Origin: Candidatus Bipolaricaulota bacterium
Lineage (GTDB): Bacteria > Bipolaricaulota > Bipolaricaulia > UBA7950 > UBA9294
Assembly: GCA_021129875.1 (NCBI GenBank)
Contig: JAJOKK010000017.1
Location: 1-8,178, forward strand
Reading direction: 5' to 3'
DNA length: 8,178 bases
The position numbers were made by a program, and so were the translations under genes. The notes under the pieces were generated by a model. It was not told where the DNA came from. It saw only the letters and a program-made list of their open reading frames with translations, and did not search any database. Positions 1-5,453 of this stretch are shown here, in pieces; the stretch's first letter is position 1, and each line of letters starts with the position of its first letter.

Positions 1-46
1 AAAACTACACTAAATTCAGCCGGTGGGTGTCTCAAAGTCATTGACA
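1..46. mobile_element. Possible terminus of a second insertion element
   Basis: The transposase reading frame on the minus strand matches its family only up to about position 47-60. The leftmost bases then change character: AT-rich sequence followed by a block at 28-46 that begins TGTCTC and ends TTGACA, with TGTC/GACA at its two ends. Such TGTC-type ends are familiar from several insertion sequence families (IS21-like, for example), so this may be the edge of another element inserted into the transposase gene. Only one end is in view, and no partner repeat or target duplication can be checked. The call is therefore tentative. Confidence 0.3.
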
Positions 47-613
47 AATTCCACGTGGAGATCTTCCACGCTCCCAGCACCCACTGCCGCCAGTCGGCCA
101 TCACTACGAACAGCGTGCCCCGGCCGTTCTCTCCGGCCGTATCCACGTGCATCGGCCAGACACCTTCGCTTGTCAGAGCTACTTTCAGATCCTCGGAGCA
201 GGCATGGTGCAGCCTTGCCAGGTAGTTCACGAACAGCCGCGATAGCCAGCTCACCTGACCGCTCGAGAATCGCAGGCCGTGCGCGCGTTCGAGGTCCCTG
301 CGGATATCTTCCCGCTGCCGGTGATCCATGTAGCGCGCACGCCCTACGTGGACCATCACGTCATAGCCAACCCCTCTTTGTGGAAGAAGCTGCGTATTCA
401 GCGAGACCGGCCGGTGCGTGACCCGGACCCCGAACTTGTGCAGGCACCCGCCGCACATATGTGTACGGTTTCCCGTGCATGGAACTCGCCGCAGGCGAGG
501 GTCTTGCCGTGCCGAGGCCTCGTCTTCTGCACGTACCACCTATTGCTGCCGCAGACCGGACAGCGCCCCGGTGTCTCGAACGCCAAGACCTGTACTCCGT
601 TGGTGTCAAGCAT
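47..613 (-). pseudogene. Frameshifted, truncated DDE-type transposase of a two-gene insertion element
   Basis: The minus-strand frame from an ATG at 613 encodes a zinc-ribbon segment (CPVCG, then ARETVHIC) typical of the N-terminus of some transposases. The frame runs into a stop at 398-400. A jump of one base near 450-456 restores a long open frame to the window edge. It reads CGGCLHKFGVRV, then GYDVMVHVGRARYMDHRQRE, a helical part, and finally WPMHVDTAGENGRGTLF and VVMADWRQWVLGAWKI. The VD in HVDTAGE is a good candidate for the first acidic residue of an RNase H-fold catalytic core. The later acidic residues are missing because similarity ends near position 47. The frame is also open upstream of 613, back to an A-tract in the preceding gene, so the original start may lie further upstream or translation may be fused. 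I recall this gene pair from other bacterial genomes but cannot name an IS family. Confidence 0.6.
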
Positions 614-671
614 TTGCTGGTGACGCCGCTTGTCAAGTGACCGGAGAAGCGCTCTTATCTTCGCAAGCGTT

Positions 672-1346
672 TCAAGCGCGAACGCGCCGTTTTTTTTCGA
701 TGCCGTAACGCACGAATACCAGCTCTACTTGTCCCGTCGTGACGGGCACTCCCCGCACGTGAAGGCGTTCGACCACGACTATCGGAGCGATGTTTATCTT
801 CCCGGCACGAACCACCTCGAGGAGCACCTCAATCACCGTGATGTCCGGCAACTCGATCATCTCCGCTGCTGCTGCCATCCGCTCCCGCCGTTTCGCCACC
901 TGCGTCGCTGCTCGCTCCGGCTCCGCACTTACATACAGGTACACCTTCTCGATGTGCTCTCGGCCGATGCGGTGATCTCGGATCAGCCGGACTAGCGTGT
1001 TGTGTACTCGGATGCGCAGCACCTGTTCCAGCTCGCGATGGGTGTAGCCGCCATCGATGCTATCGATCAGCTCGACTAGTGTCGCCTTGAGCGTGCCGGC
1101 GCGAGAGAAACCCACTCCTCCCTGGTTGAACCACAGTCCGTAGTCATCGAATTGGGGGATGTCGGTGAGCGTGTAGTAGCCCCCCCGGTGGGTGTAGCTG
1201 GAGAGGTAGCTCGTTTCTTTGAGGCGCCGAAACACGCTCATGCGGGAGGTCGTATTCAGTGCGCAACAGAGGGTGTTGAGATCGACGATCGTCCGTCTTC
1301 GGAAGAGGGTTATCAGGGCTTTCTTGGAGGCAGTTCTGTCGAGCAT
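672..1346 (-). CDS. Winged-helix helper protein of an insertion element
   Basis: This 224-residue protein lies directly upstream of the transposase on the same strand, with about 58 bases between its stop and the transposase ATG. Residues about 20-60 look like a winged helix-turn-helix (IVDLNTLCCAL, then SRMSVFRRLKE, then a GGYYTL wing). Residues 101-138 look like a second DNA-binding or helical module. The C-terminus is rich in Lys and Arg. I chose the ATG at 1346; a TTG at 1364 would add six residues, and neither start has a strong ribosome site. I recall the same protein as the upstream partner of the zinc-finger transposase in other genomes, which suggests it binds the element's DNA or represses it. 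The frame is intact although its partner is broken. An A8 run (690-697) codes for the two lysines near the end. Confidence 0.65.
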   Translation of the reverse strand: MLDRTASKKALITLFRRRTIVDLNTLCCALNTTSRMSVFRRLKETSYLSSYTHRGGYYTLTDIPQFDDYGLWFNQGGVGFSRAGTLKATLVELIDSIDGGYTHRELEQVLRIRVHNTLVRLIRDHRIGREHIEKVYLYVSAEPERAATQVAKRRERMAAAAEMIELPDITVIEVLLEVVRAGKINIAPIVVVERLHVRGVPVTTGQVELVFVRYGIEKKRRVRA

Positions 1347-1357
1347 AAAGCACTTCT

Positions 1358-1392
1358 GATACAATAGTGTTTTAGGATGTCACTATTGTATC
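1358..1392. promoter_or_regulatory. 12-bp perfect dyad at the helper gene promoter (candidate operator)
   Basis: GATACAATAGTG (1358-1369) is followed after 11 bases by its exact reverse complement CACTATTGTATC (1381-1392). The dyad sits just upstream of the ATG at 1346. On the minus strand its upstream arm contains TACAAT, one mismatch from a sigma70 -10 box, so a repressor bound here would cover the promoter. The helper protein is a predicted DNA-binding protein, which makes autoregulation plausible. The dyad could also be part of the element's terminal inverted repeat. Confidence 0.5.
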
Positions 1393-1470
1393 CTATTTTC
1401 GTCTGCCCTGCACCCGTTGACCCACGAGAAATCAAGGAAATCCGTTAAACCAGGCTTGCCAGAGGACGAT

Positions 1471-1743
1471 ATGATTGTGACTCGACGTGTGGTGATTCTA
1501 AGTCTGCTTGCGGATTTCTACAGGATCCAACCGAATCTTGACGCTGTAGATTATTGTCTACCCAGCGATTTCGTCGCCACACCACTGAACCCGTCGTATC
1601 CATGTCTTCAGCCGACTGAGATGGGCGTGGACATTCTGGACGACCTTCTCAACCTCCCTAAGATCGGTAGAGACCTCCTGGAAATGGCGCAAGGCAGAGC
1701 CCTAATCCCACGGAGACGGCACCTGTTTGCGCTAATGCTTTGA
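1471..1743 (+). CDS. Doubtful small hypothetical ORF between the element and the peptidase
   Basis: An open frame starts at a TTG at 1417, or more reasonably at an ATG at 1471 preceded by AGAGGA four bases away. It ends at 1743 and would give about 90 residues. The product has no recognised domain, signal peptide or membrane helix. Some stretches look protein-like (TRRVVILSLLADFYRI, DILDDLLNLPKIGRDLLEMA). It overlaps no other gene. The stretch 1393-1753 otherwise shows nothing I can support. It could be a gene remnant left beside the mobile element, or simply a chance open frame. Confidence 0.2.
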   Translation: MIVTRRVVILSLLADFYRIQPNLDAVDYCLPSDFVATPLNPSYPCLQPTEMGVDILDDLLNLPKIGRDLLEMAQGRALIPRRRHLFALML

Positions 1744-1753
1744 GATATTCTAA

Positions 1754-1898
1754 CAGAGCGGTTAGACTGCTCTGCGTTCGATCTGTCTTTGGCTCTCCCC
1801 TCTTACTTAAAAAAAGGGGAGAAAAGCGATGGGTTGCACTGGCCAATGCCTTGCCGGCTACTGGTGCAACCAGCGATTGCTCCATCTGCAAGGAGGAG
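1754..1898 (+). promoter_or_regulatory. Hairpin-rich leader of the S9 peptidase gene (candidate cis-regulatory RNA)
   Basis: Three inverted repeats follow each other before the ribosome site. CAGAGCGGT (1754-1762) pairs with ACTGCTCTG (1766-1774) with one G-U pair and a TAG loop. TCTCCCCT (1794-1801) pairs with AGGGGAGA (1815-1822). GGTTGCAC (1832-1839) pairs with GTGCAACC (1864-1871). CTCC (1880-1883) can also pair with GGAG (1892-1895) inside the Shine-Dalgarno sequence AAGGAGG (1890-1896). None of the hairpins is followed by a U-tract, so they are not obvious terminators. No known riboswitch core was recognised. Confidence 0.35.
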
Positions 1899-1901
1899 AA
1901 G

Positions 1902-3866
1902 ATGACCGACCGTAACACCGCCCAGCTCATTCCCCGTGAAGTACTGTTCGGCAATCCAGATAAGGCGTCGACAAGTATCAGCCCTGATGGAAAGAAGATC
2001 GGCTATCTTGCGCCGGTAGACGGTGTGTTGAACGTCTGGGTAGGGCCGGCCGATGATCCGTCGTCGGCCCGGCCGGCCACTGACGACAAGGGGCGCGGCA
2101 TCCGTTTCTACGTGTGGGCCTATACCAACGACCACATCCTCTACATCCAGGATAAAGAGGGCGATGAGAACTGGCACCTGTACAGTGTCGATCTAACTAC
2201 GAATCAGACCAAGGACCTCACCCCTCTTGAGGGTGTGCATGCGCAGATCCAGCAGGTCAGCCACAAGATGCCACATGAGATCATCGTTGCGCTGAACGAC
2301 CGTGATCCCCAGTTCCACGACCTTTATCTGATCGACATCAAAACCGGCGAACGCCGTCTTATCCAGAAAAACGACGAGTTCGCCGGCTACATCACCGACG
2401 ATGATTACAACATTCGCTTTGCCATGCGGATGACCCCCGATGGAGGGAGCGAGGTCCTTAGACCTACTGCAAAGGACGACTGGGAGCTGTTCATCAAGAT
2501 ATCGATGGAAGACATGCTCACCACCTCGCCGATCGGCTTCGACAAGACCGGCCGGTTGCTCTACATGATCGACAGTCGCGAGCGCGATACCGCGGCGCTG
2601 GTGGCGCTCGACCTTGACACAGGTGAGCAGAGACTGCTCGCTCAGGACACCCAGGCCGATGTCAGCGGTCTGATGATCCATCCCACAGAGAAGACCGTGC
2701 AGGCGGTTGCGTTCACTCATGAGCGCAAAAGATGGCAGATCCTCGACTCGTCGATCGAAGAAGATATTGCTTGCCTGCACGGGGTCTCAGACGGCGATGT
2801 CGAAGTGGTGGGCCGCACCCTCGACGATCGCTGCTGGATCGTCGCCTATGCGGTGGACAACGGTCCGGTTCGCTACTACCGTTATGACCGCGCCACCAAG
2901 GATGCGCAGTTCTTATTCACCAACCGCAAGGCGCTCGAAGGGCTTCCGCTCGCCAAGATGCACCCGGTGGTGATCAAATCGCGCGACAAGCTCGATCTTG
3001 TCAGCTACTACACCCTGCCTGCAGCATTCGGAGATGAGCCCAAACCCGGTACCCCTCTGCCGATGGTCTTACTGGTTCACGGCGGACCGTGGGCCCGTGA
3101 TACCTGGGGATACGACCCGCTCCATCAGATGCTTGCCAACCGCGGCTATGCCGTGATGAGCGTCAACTTCCGCGGTTCCACCGGGCTGGGCAAGGCGTTC
3201 ATCAACTCCGCGAACTATGAGTGGGCCGCGAAGATGCACGACGATTTGGTCGATGCAGTCGATTGGGCGATCGATACAGGGATTGCCGATCCGGAACGGG
3301 TGGCGATCATGGGCGGGAGCTACGGCGGCTACGCCACCCTGGTCGGGATGACGTTCACCCCTGACCTGTTCGCCTGTGGGGTGGACATCGTCGGCCCGTC
3401 GAACCTGGTGACGCTGCTCGAGTCGATCCCGCCATACTGGCAGCCGCAGATCGAGATGTTCACCATGCGTGTCGGCGATCATCGCACCGAAGAAGGGCGT
3501 GCCTTCCTTGTTGAGCGCTCACCGCTTACGCATGTCGATCGGATCGAGAAACCGCTGCTGATCGGTCAGGGAGCGAACGACCCGCGCGTCAAGCAGGCCG
3601 AGTCCGACCAGATCGTCGCTGCAATGCAGGAGAAGGGCATTCCGGTGACATACGCTCTCTATTCGGACGAAGGGCATGGGTTTGCCCGGCCGGAGAACAG
3701 GCTGTCATTCTTCGCTGTTGCCGAGGCGTTCCTCGCCGCGCACTTAAGCGGCACGTGCGAACCGATCGGCGATGCATTCCGTGGTTCGACGATCGCTGTC
3801 CCGGCCGGCGTTGAGCAGGTAGTCGACCTCGATACCGCCATGACCGGCCACACCTCCAAAGGGTGA
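1902..3866 (+). CDS. S9 family serine peptidase (prolyl oligopeptidase / acylaminoacyl-peptidase type)
   Basis: This 654-residue protein is an S9-family peptidase that probably cleaves short peptides, as acylaminoacyl- or dipeptidyl-peptidases do. The start is the ATG at 1902, five bases after a perfect AAGGAGG; the frame is open upstream, but only through the leader. Residues 1 to about 350 resemble the beta-propeller that gates substrate entry and begin with the typical REVLFGNPDK and SISPDGKKIGYLAP. The alpha/beta-hydrolase domain follows. It has an oxyanion-hole motif HGGPW (393-397), nucleophile Ser473 in GGSYGG, Asp560 in GANDPR and His592 in DEGHGF, so the triad is complete. There is no signal peptide or membrane helix, which points to a cytoplasmic enzyme. 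A tail of about 35 residues after the hydrolase fold (from GTCEPIGDAF) also occurs in some bacterial homologues as I recall them. The gene stands alone between mobile-element debris. Exact specificity cannot be read from the sequence. Confidence 0.93.
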   Translation: MTDRNTAQLIPREVLFGNPDKASTSISPDGKKIGYLAPVDGVLNVWVGPADDPSSARPATDDKGRGIRFYVWAYTNDHILYIQDKEGDENWHLYSVDLTTNQTKDLTPLEGVHAQIQQVSHKMPHEIIVALNDRDPQFHDLYLIDIKTGERRLIQKNDEFAGYITDDDYNIRFAMRMTPDGGSEVLRPTAKDDWELFIKISMEDMLTTSPIGFDKTGRLLYMIDSRERDTAALVALDLDTGEQRLLAQDTQADVSGLMIHPTEKTVQAVAFTHERKRWQILDSSIEEDIACLHGVSDGDVEVVGRTLDDRCWIVAYAVDNGPVRYYRYDRATKDAQFLFTNRKALEGLPLAKMHPVVIKSRDKLDLVSYYTLPAAFGDEPKPGTPLPMVLLVHGGPWARDTWGYDPLHQMLANRGYAVMSVNFRGSTGLGKAFINSANYEWAAKMHDDLVDAVDWAIDTGIADPERVAIMGGSYGGYATLVGMTFTPDLFACGVDIVGPSNLVTLLESIPPYWQPQIEMFTMRVGDHRTEEGRAFLVERSPLTHVDRIEKPLLIGQGANDPRVKQAESDQIVAAMQEKGIPVTYALYSDEGHGFARPENRLSFFAVAEAFLAAHLSGTCEPIGDAFRGSTIAVPAGVEQVVDLDTAMTGHTSKG

Positions 3867-3900
3867 TCATGCAGTAGATGCACAGGCGGCGCGGTGCGAC

Positions 3901-4128
3901 ATGCGGTCGGCGGTATCGCGCAGGCGTTCATCTCACAGGTTTGTACCGTTGCTCGCCTTTAAGAGGCGGAGGCGTACGCAAGCAGAGGGCGAAGCTGGTT
4001 TTACTCTCGTAGTAATGCTGGCCGCAACGGTGATCTTTGCCGGCACCATCCGCAGAACCTGCAGCTCGGTCCAATCGGATCGAACTGCAGCAGTTCACGA
4101 GAACAGCGAAGGATGCCCCGCCTTGTAG
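3901..4128 (+). pseudogene. Remnant of a type IV prepilin-like N-terminus lacking Glu5
   Basis: Within an open frame that ends inside a hairpin at 4128, positions about 3982-4056 encode EGEAGFTLVVMLAATVIFAG. This closely resembles the prepilin peptidase site and hydrophobic N-terminal helix of type IV pilins and pseudopilins, which usually read GFTLVEVM or GFTLVELM. Here the conserved Glu at position 5 after the cleavage site is absent, as if one codon had been lost. The helix is followed only by a few unrelated residues instead of a pilin globular domain. No convincing ribosome site precedes the ATG at 3901, and the original start may have been a later codon. I read it as a truncated, decayed pseudopilin fragment; a chance similarity is possible. 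Confidence 0.4.
4082..4096. repeat. Perfect 15-bp palindrome
   Basis: GAACTGC (4082-4088), a single A, and GCAGTTC (4090-4096) form a perfect inverted repeat. It lies seven bases before a much larger hairpin (4103-4145). GTTC at 4093-4096 can alternatively pair with GAAC at 4101-4104, so the two structures may compete. Confidence 0.6.
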
Positions 4129-4145
4129 GCGGGGTCCTTCACTGT
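4103..4145. repeat. Long bulged hairpin next to a Y1 transposase remnant (REP-like or IS200/IS605 end-like)
   Basis: ACAGCGAAGGA (4103-4113), a TG bulge and CCCCGCC (4116-4122) pair with GGCGGGG (4128-4134) and TCCTTCACTGT (4135-4145) around a TTGTA loop. This makes 18 paired positions with one mismatch, which is a G-U pair on the minus strand. Neither side has a T-tract, so it is a poor intrinsic terminator. It directly abuts the 3' side of the Y1-type transposase remnant. Bulged, GC-rich hairpins of this kind are what IS200/IS605 and REP-associated transposases recognise. Confidence 0.6.
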
Positions 4146-4146
4146 A

Positions 4147-4254
4147 TCGGCGATCCGGTCGGCGTCATCGAGGAAGAGATCCTGCCGTTCATTCCCACAA
4201 CCAGTGATATGGTAATCGGTACCCGGGTATTCGATCCTTAAGAGGTCGGGGCAT
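4147..4254 (-). pseudogene. N-terminal fragment of a REP-associated / IS200-like (Y1) transposase
   Basis: The minus strand starts ATG at 4254 and reads MPRPL. One extra base (an A in CTTAAGGATC) then shifts the frame, after which it reads LRIEYPGTDYHITGCGNER and DLFLDDADR. Together these match the typical start of REP-associated tyrosine transposases, MARPLRIEYPGAVYHVTSRGNER as I recall the family. Similarity stops after about 37 codons, where the large hairpin begins. The HUH histidine pair and the catalytic tyrosine lie further downstream in this family and are absent. The fragment is therefore inactive. It points to an old insertion followed by an internal deletion that joined the gene start to a hairpin. 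Confidence 0.7.
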
Positions 4255-4323
4255 GACCGCGGTTTAGCAGAAACTAGTGTTGGATTACTAGCCTGGTAAG
4301 ACCCTCGCGAGACATCTCTATAT

Positions 4324-4352
4324 TTGCCAAAAGGGGCAATTCGGCCTAGAAT
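4324..4352 (+). promoter_or_regulatory. Sigma70-type promoter of the toxin-antitoxin operon
   Basis: TTGCCA (4324-4329) and TAGAAT (4347-4352) are separated by 17 bases, and each differs by one base from the consensus. Transcription would start near 4360, about 40 bases before the antitoxin ATG. TTGCC/GGCAA (4324-4328 and 4335-4339) forms an inverted repeat over the -35 box, and CTAGT/ACTAG (4274-4278 and 4287-4291) forms another upstream. Either could be the operator for the autorepression usual in Phd/YefM systems. Confidence 0.5.
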
Positions 4353-4398
4353 GATACGCAATTGATTCACGGATGATCTGCGTACGGGGAGTGATGAG

Positions 4399-4683
4399 AT
4401 GTTGTTGAAGAAAATTTCGCCAGTGCGCGAAGTGCGCGAGAACCTGTCCCGATTGTTGGATGAAGCAGAGGATAGCCGTGAGCCTGTGATGATCACTCGT
4501 TACGGTCGACCGGCCGGTTATCTCATTGGCTATGAGACCCTCAACCGCCTGCTGGAACGGCTGGAGGAGCTGGAGGATATTCGAGCAATGAGCGAGGTCG
4601 AGGCCAAATGGCGCGCCAGGGGCGGTCAGTCCTTTGAAGAAGCCTTGGCTGAGGTTGAAAACCAGGAGACAGTCGGCAGGTGA
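4399..4683 (+). CDS. Type II antitoxin, Phd/YefM family
   Basis: This 94-residue protein neutralises the RelE-type toxin encoded immediately downstream. Residues 1-50 have the Phd/YefM pattern: an N-terminal strand and helix (ISPVREVRENLSRLLDEAE), then PVMITRYGRPAGYLIGYE, which form the DNA-binding dimer. The remaining charged helical part (about 50-94, rich in Glu) is the usual toxin-wrapping tail. The ATG at 4399 follows GGGGAG by seven bases. Its stop overlaps the toxin's GTG start in the sequence GTGA, which couples translation and keeps the antitoxin first. Members of this family normally repress their own promoter alone or with the toxin, and small dyads lie upstream. It appears intact. 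Confidence 0.9.
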   Translation: MLLKKISPVREVRENLSRLLDEAEDSREPVMITRYGRPAGYLIGYETLNRLLERLEELEDIRAMSEVEAKWRARGGQSFEEALAEVENQETVGR

Positions 4684-4973
4684 TATATCGGATTGAGACG
4701 GCCAGCAGCCAAATCAAACGGGAATTGTGCCGCATTCCTCCTCTTGACCGGCAGAGCGTTGCCGAGGCGGTGCAGAGACTGGCTGACGATCCACGTCATT
4801 CTGGTGTCAAACAACTAGAATTGAATACCTACCGGCTGCGAGTAGGGGACTATCGGGTTATCTACAAGGTGTTTGACGCCGAAGGTGTCGTACTGATCGG
4901 GCGGGAGGCCCGTCGCTCGGAGAGCACATACCGTGGTTTACGTCGGCTGTTTGAGCTAGGTTACAGTGACTGA
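4680..4973 (+). CDS. Type II toxin, RelE/ParE superfamily
   Basis: This 97-residue protein is probably a RelE-like mRNA interferase that cleaves mRNA on the ribosome; a ParE-like gyrase poison is less likely but not excluded. It starts with GTG at 4680, overlapping the antitoxin stop by four bases. The core YRLRVGDYRVIYKV (51-64) is a hallmark of the family. It is preceded by helices containing the usual LADDPRHSGVKQL segment. Arg52, Arg54, Arg59, Arg75 and Tyr84 are candidates for RNA binding or catalysis. The usual GHR near the C-terminus is GREARR here, and the protein extends a little beyond it (LRRLFELGYSD). There is no truncation or frameshift, so the pair looks functional. Confidence 0.9.
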   Translation: MIYRIETASSQIKRELCRIPPLDRQSVAEAVQRLADDPRHSGVKQLELNTYRLRVGDYRVIYKVFDAEGVVLIGREARRSESTYRGLRRLFELGYSD

Positions 4974-5398
4974 CGATGTAAGATATGCCTATAAAAATGG
5001 TCTTTCCCGGCTCCACAGCCAGAGACTTGGCTGTATACCGTGCAACCTACCGAGCTACTGGAGGTTTGGATGACTGCCATTCTATGCGTATGGGAAACTT
5101 TGGCGCACAAGATGGGGTGGCCGACGAGTCCTTTCGCGTAAAGGTGGGCGAACAGCGATCCGGGGAGCGCCGGCGTCCCGCCGGCATGCTATTAGCCTCG
5201 GCCCCATGAAGTCAAGACCAGTGAGCTTATTCCACGGGGGCAGGGTCTGTTGCCATTTCCAATGAGTTTCTCACGCTCCACAAGAGGTCTATAGGCTTGT
5301 CTGTTCGTATAGACAACCGACCTAAGCCCCAAGCAAGTCTCTTCAGCGCTTCTCCCCAGGGTTTCCCCGACCATGGAGGCGTGCGAAAATCGCGGGGG
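4974..5398. other. Intergenic region with several small inverted repeats
   Basis: No gene with a ribosome site and recognisable product was found in these 425 bases. Short open frames exist on both strands but none looks coding. Inverted repeats are present. ACAGCCA/TGGCTGT (5015-5021 and 5028-5034) lies about 40 bases after the toxin stop, and it has no T-tract. GCCGGCG/CGCCGGC (5169-5175 and 5179-5185) is listed separately. GTCTATA/TATAGAC (5287-5293 and 5308-5314) has a 14-base loop. The region separates the toxin-antitoxin operon from the sigma-factor cluster. Confidence 0.5.
5166..5190. repeat. GC-rich bulged hairpin, REP-like
   Basis: GCCGGCG (5169-5175), TCC loop and CGCCGGC (5179-5185) form a perfect stem. 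AGC (5166-5168) and GCT (5188-5190) extend it across a two-base AT bulge. No T-tract follows on either strand. The architecture, a GC-rich stem with a two-base bulge, resembles the larger hairpin at 4103-4145, although the sequences differ. Confidence 0.5.
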
Positions 5399-5429
5399 TG
5401 AAACTTTTTCTGGGAAAAGGGTGTATATT
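5399..5429 (+). promoter_or_regulatory. Candidate ECF-type (possibly autoregulated) promoter of the sigma-factor operon
   Basis: TGAAAC (5399-5404) followed by a T-run matches the -35 element of many ECF promoters, such as the TGAAAC of Bacillus SigW. After 16-17 bases comes GTGTA (5421-5425), close to the CGTA-type -10 element. An overlapping TATATT (5424-5429) could instead serve a sigma70 promoter, but its -35 partner would be poor. The site lies 25 bases upstream of the sigma gene's GTG start. Confidence 0.4.
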
Positions 5430-5453
5430 ACGACGAGGAGGAAGGAAAACAGC

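Noticed and set aside
1181..1188. Run of seven C's inside the helper gene as a phase-variation tract
   Set aside because: The run is short and lies in an element whose partner gene is already broken. There is no reason to think it is selected.
1740..1901. In-frame 54-residue N-terminal extension of the S9 peptidase
   Set aside because: It runs through the hairpin-rich leader, has no ribosome site at its start and no family similarity, while a perfect AAGGAGG precedes the ATG at 1902.
2193..2780. 195-residue minus-strand open frame inside the peptidase gene
   Set aside because: It is a shadow of the GC-rich peptidase codons on the opposite strand; the plus-strand gene has clear family motifs.
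4103..4145. Large hairpin as an intrinsic terminator of the peptidase gene
   Set aside because: No T-tract follows on either strand, and it is more than 230 bases past the stop. A mobile-element origin fits better.
4985..5209. 74-residue plus-strand open frame after the toxin
   Set aside because: No ribosome site, no recognisable domain, and it reads through two inverted repeats. It is probably non-coding.
5192..5374. 60-residue minus-strand open frame upstream of the sigma factor
   Set aside because: There is no ribosome site and no protein-like features beyond chance.
5373..5453. Longer sigma-factor start at the ATG at 5373
   Set aside because: There is no ribosome site, it spans the likely promoter, and it adds residues outside the ECF fold. 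The GTG at 5454 has a strong site.
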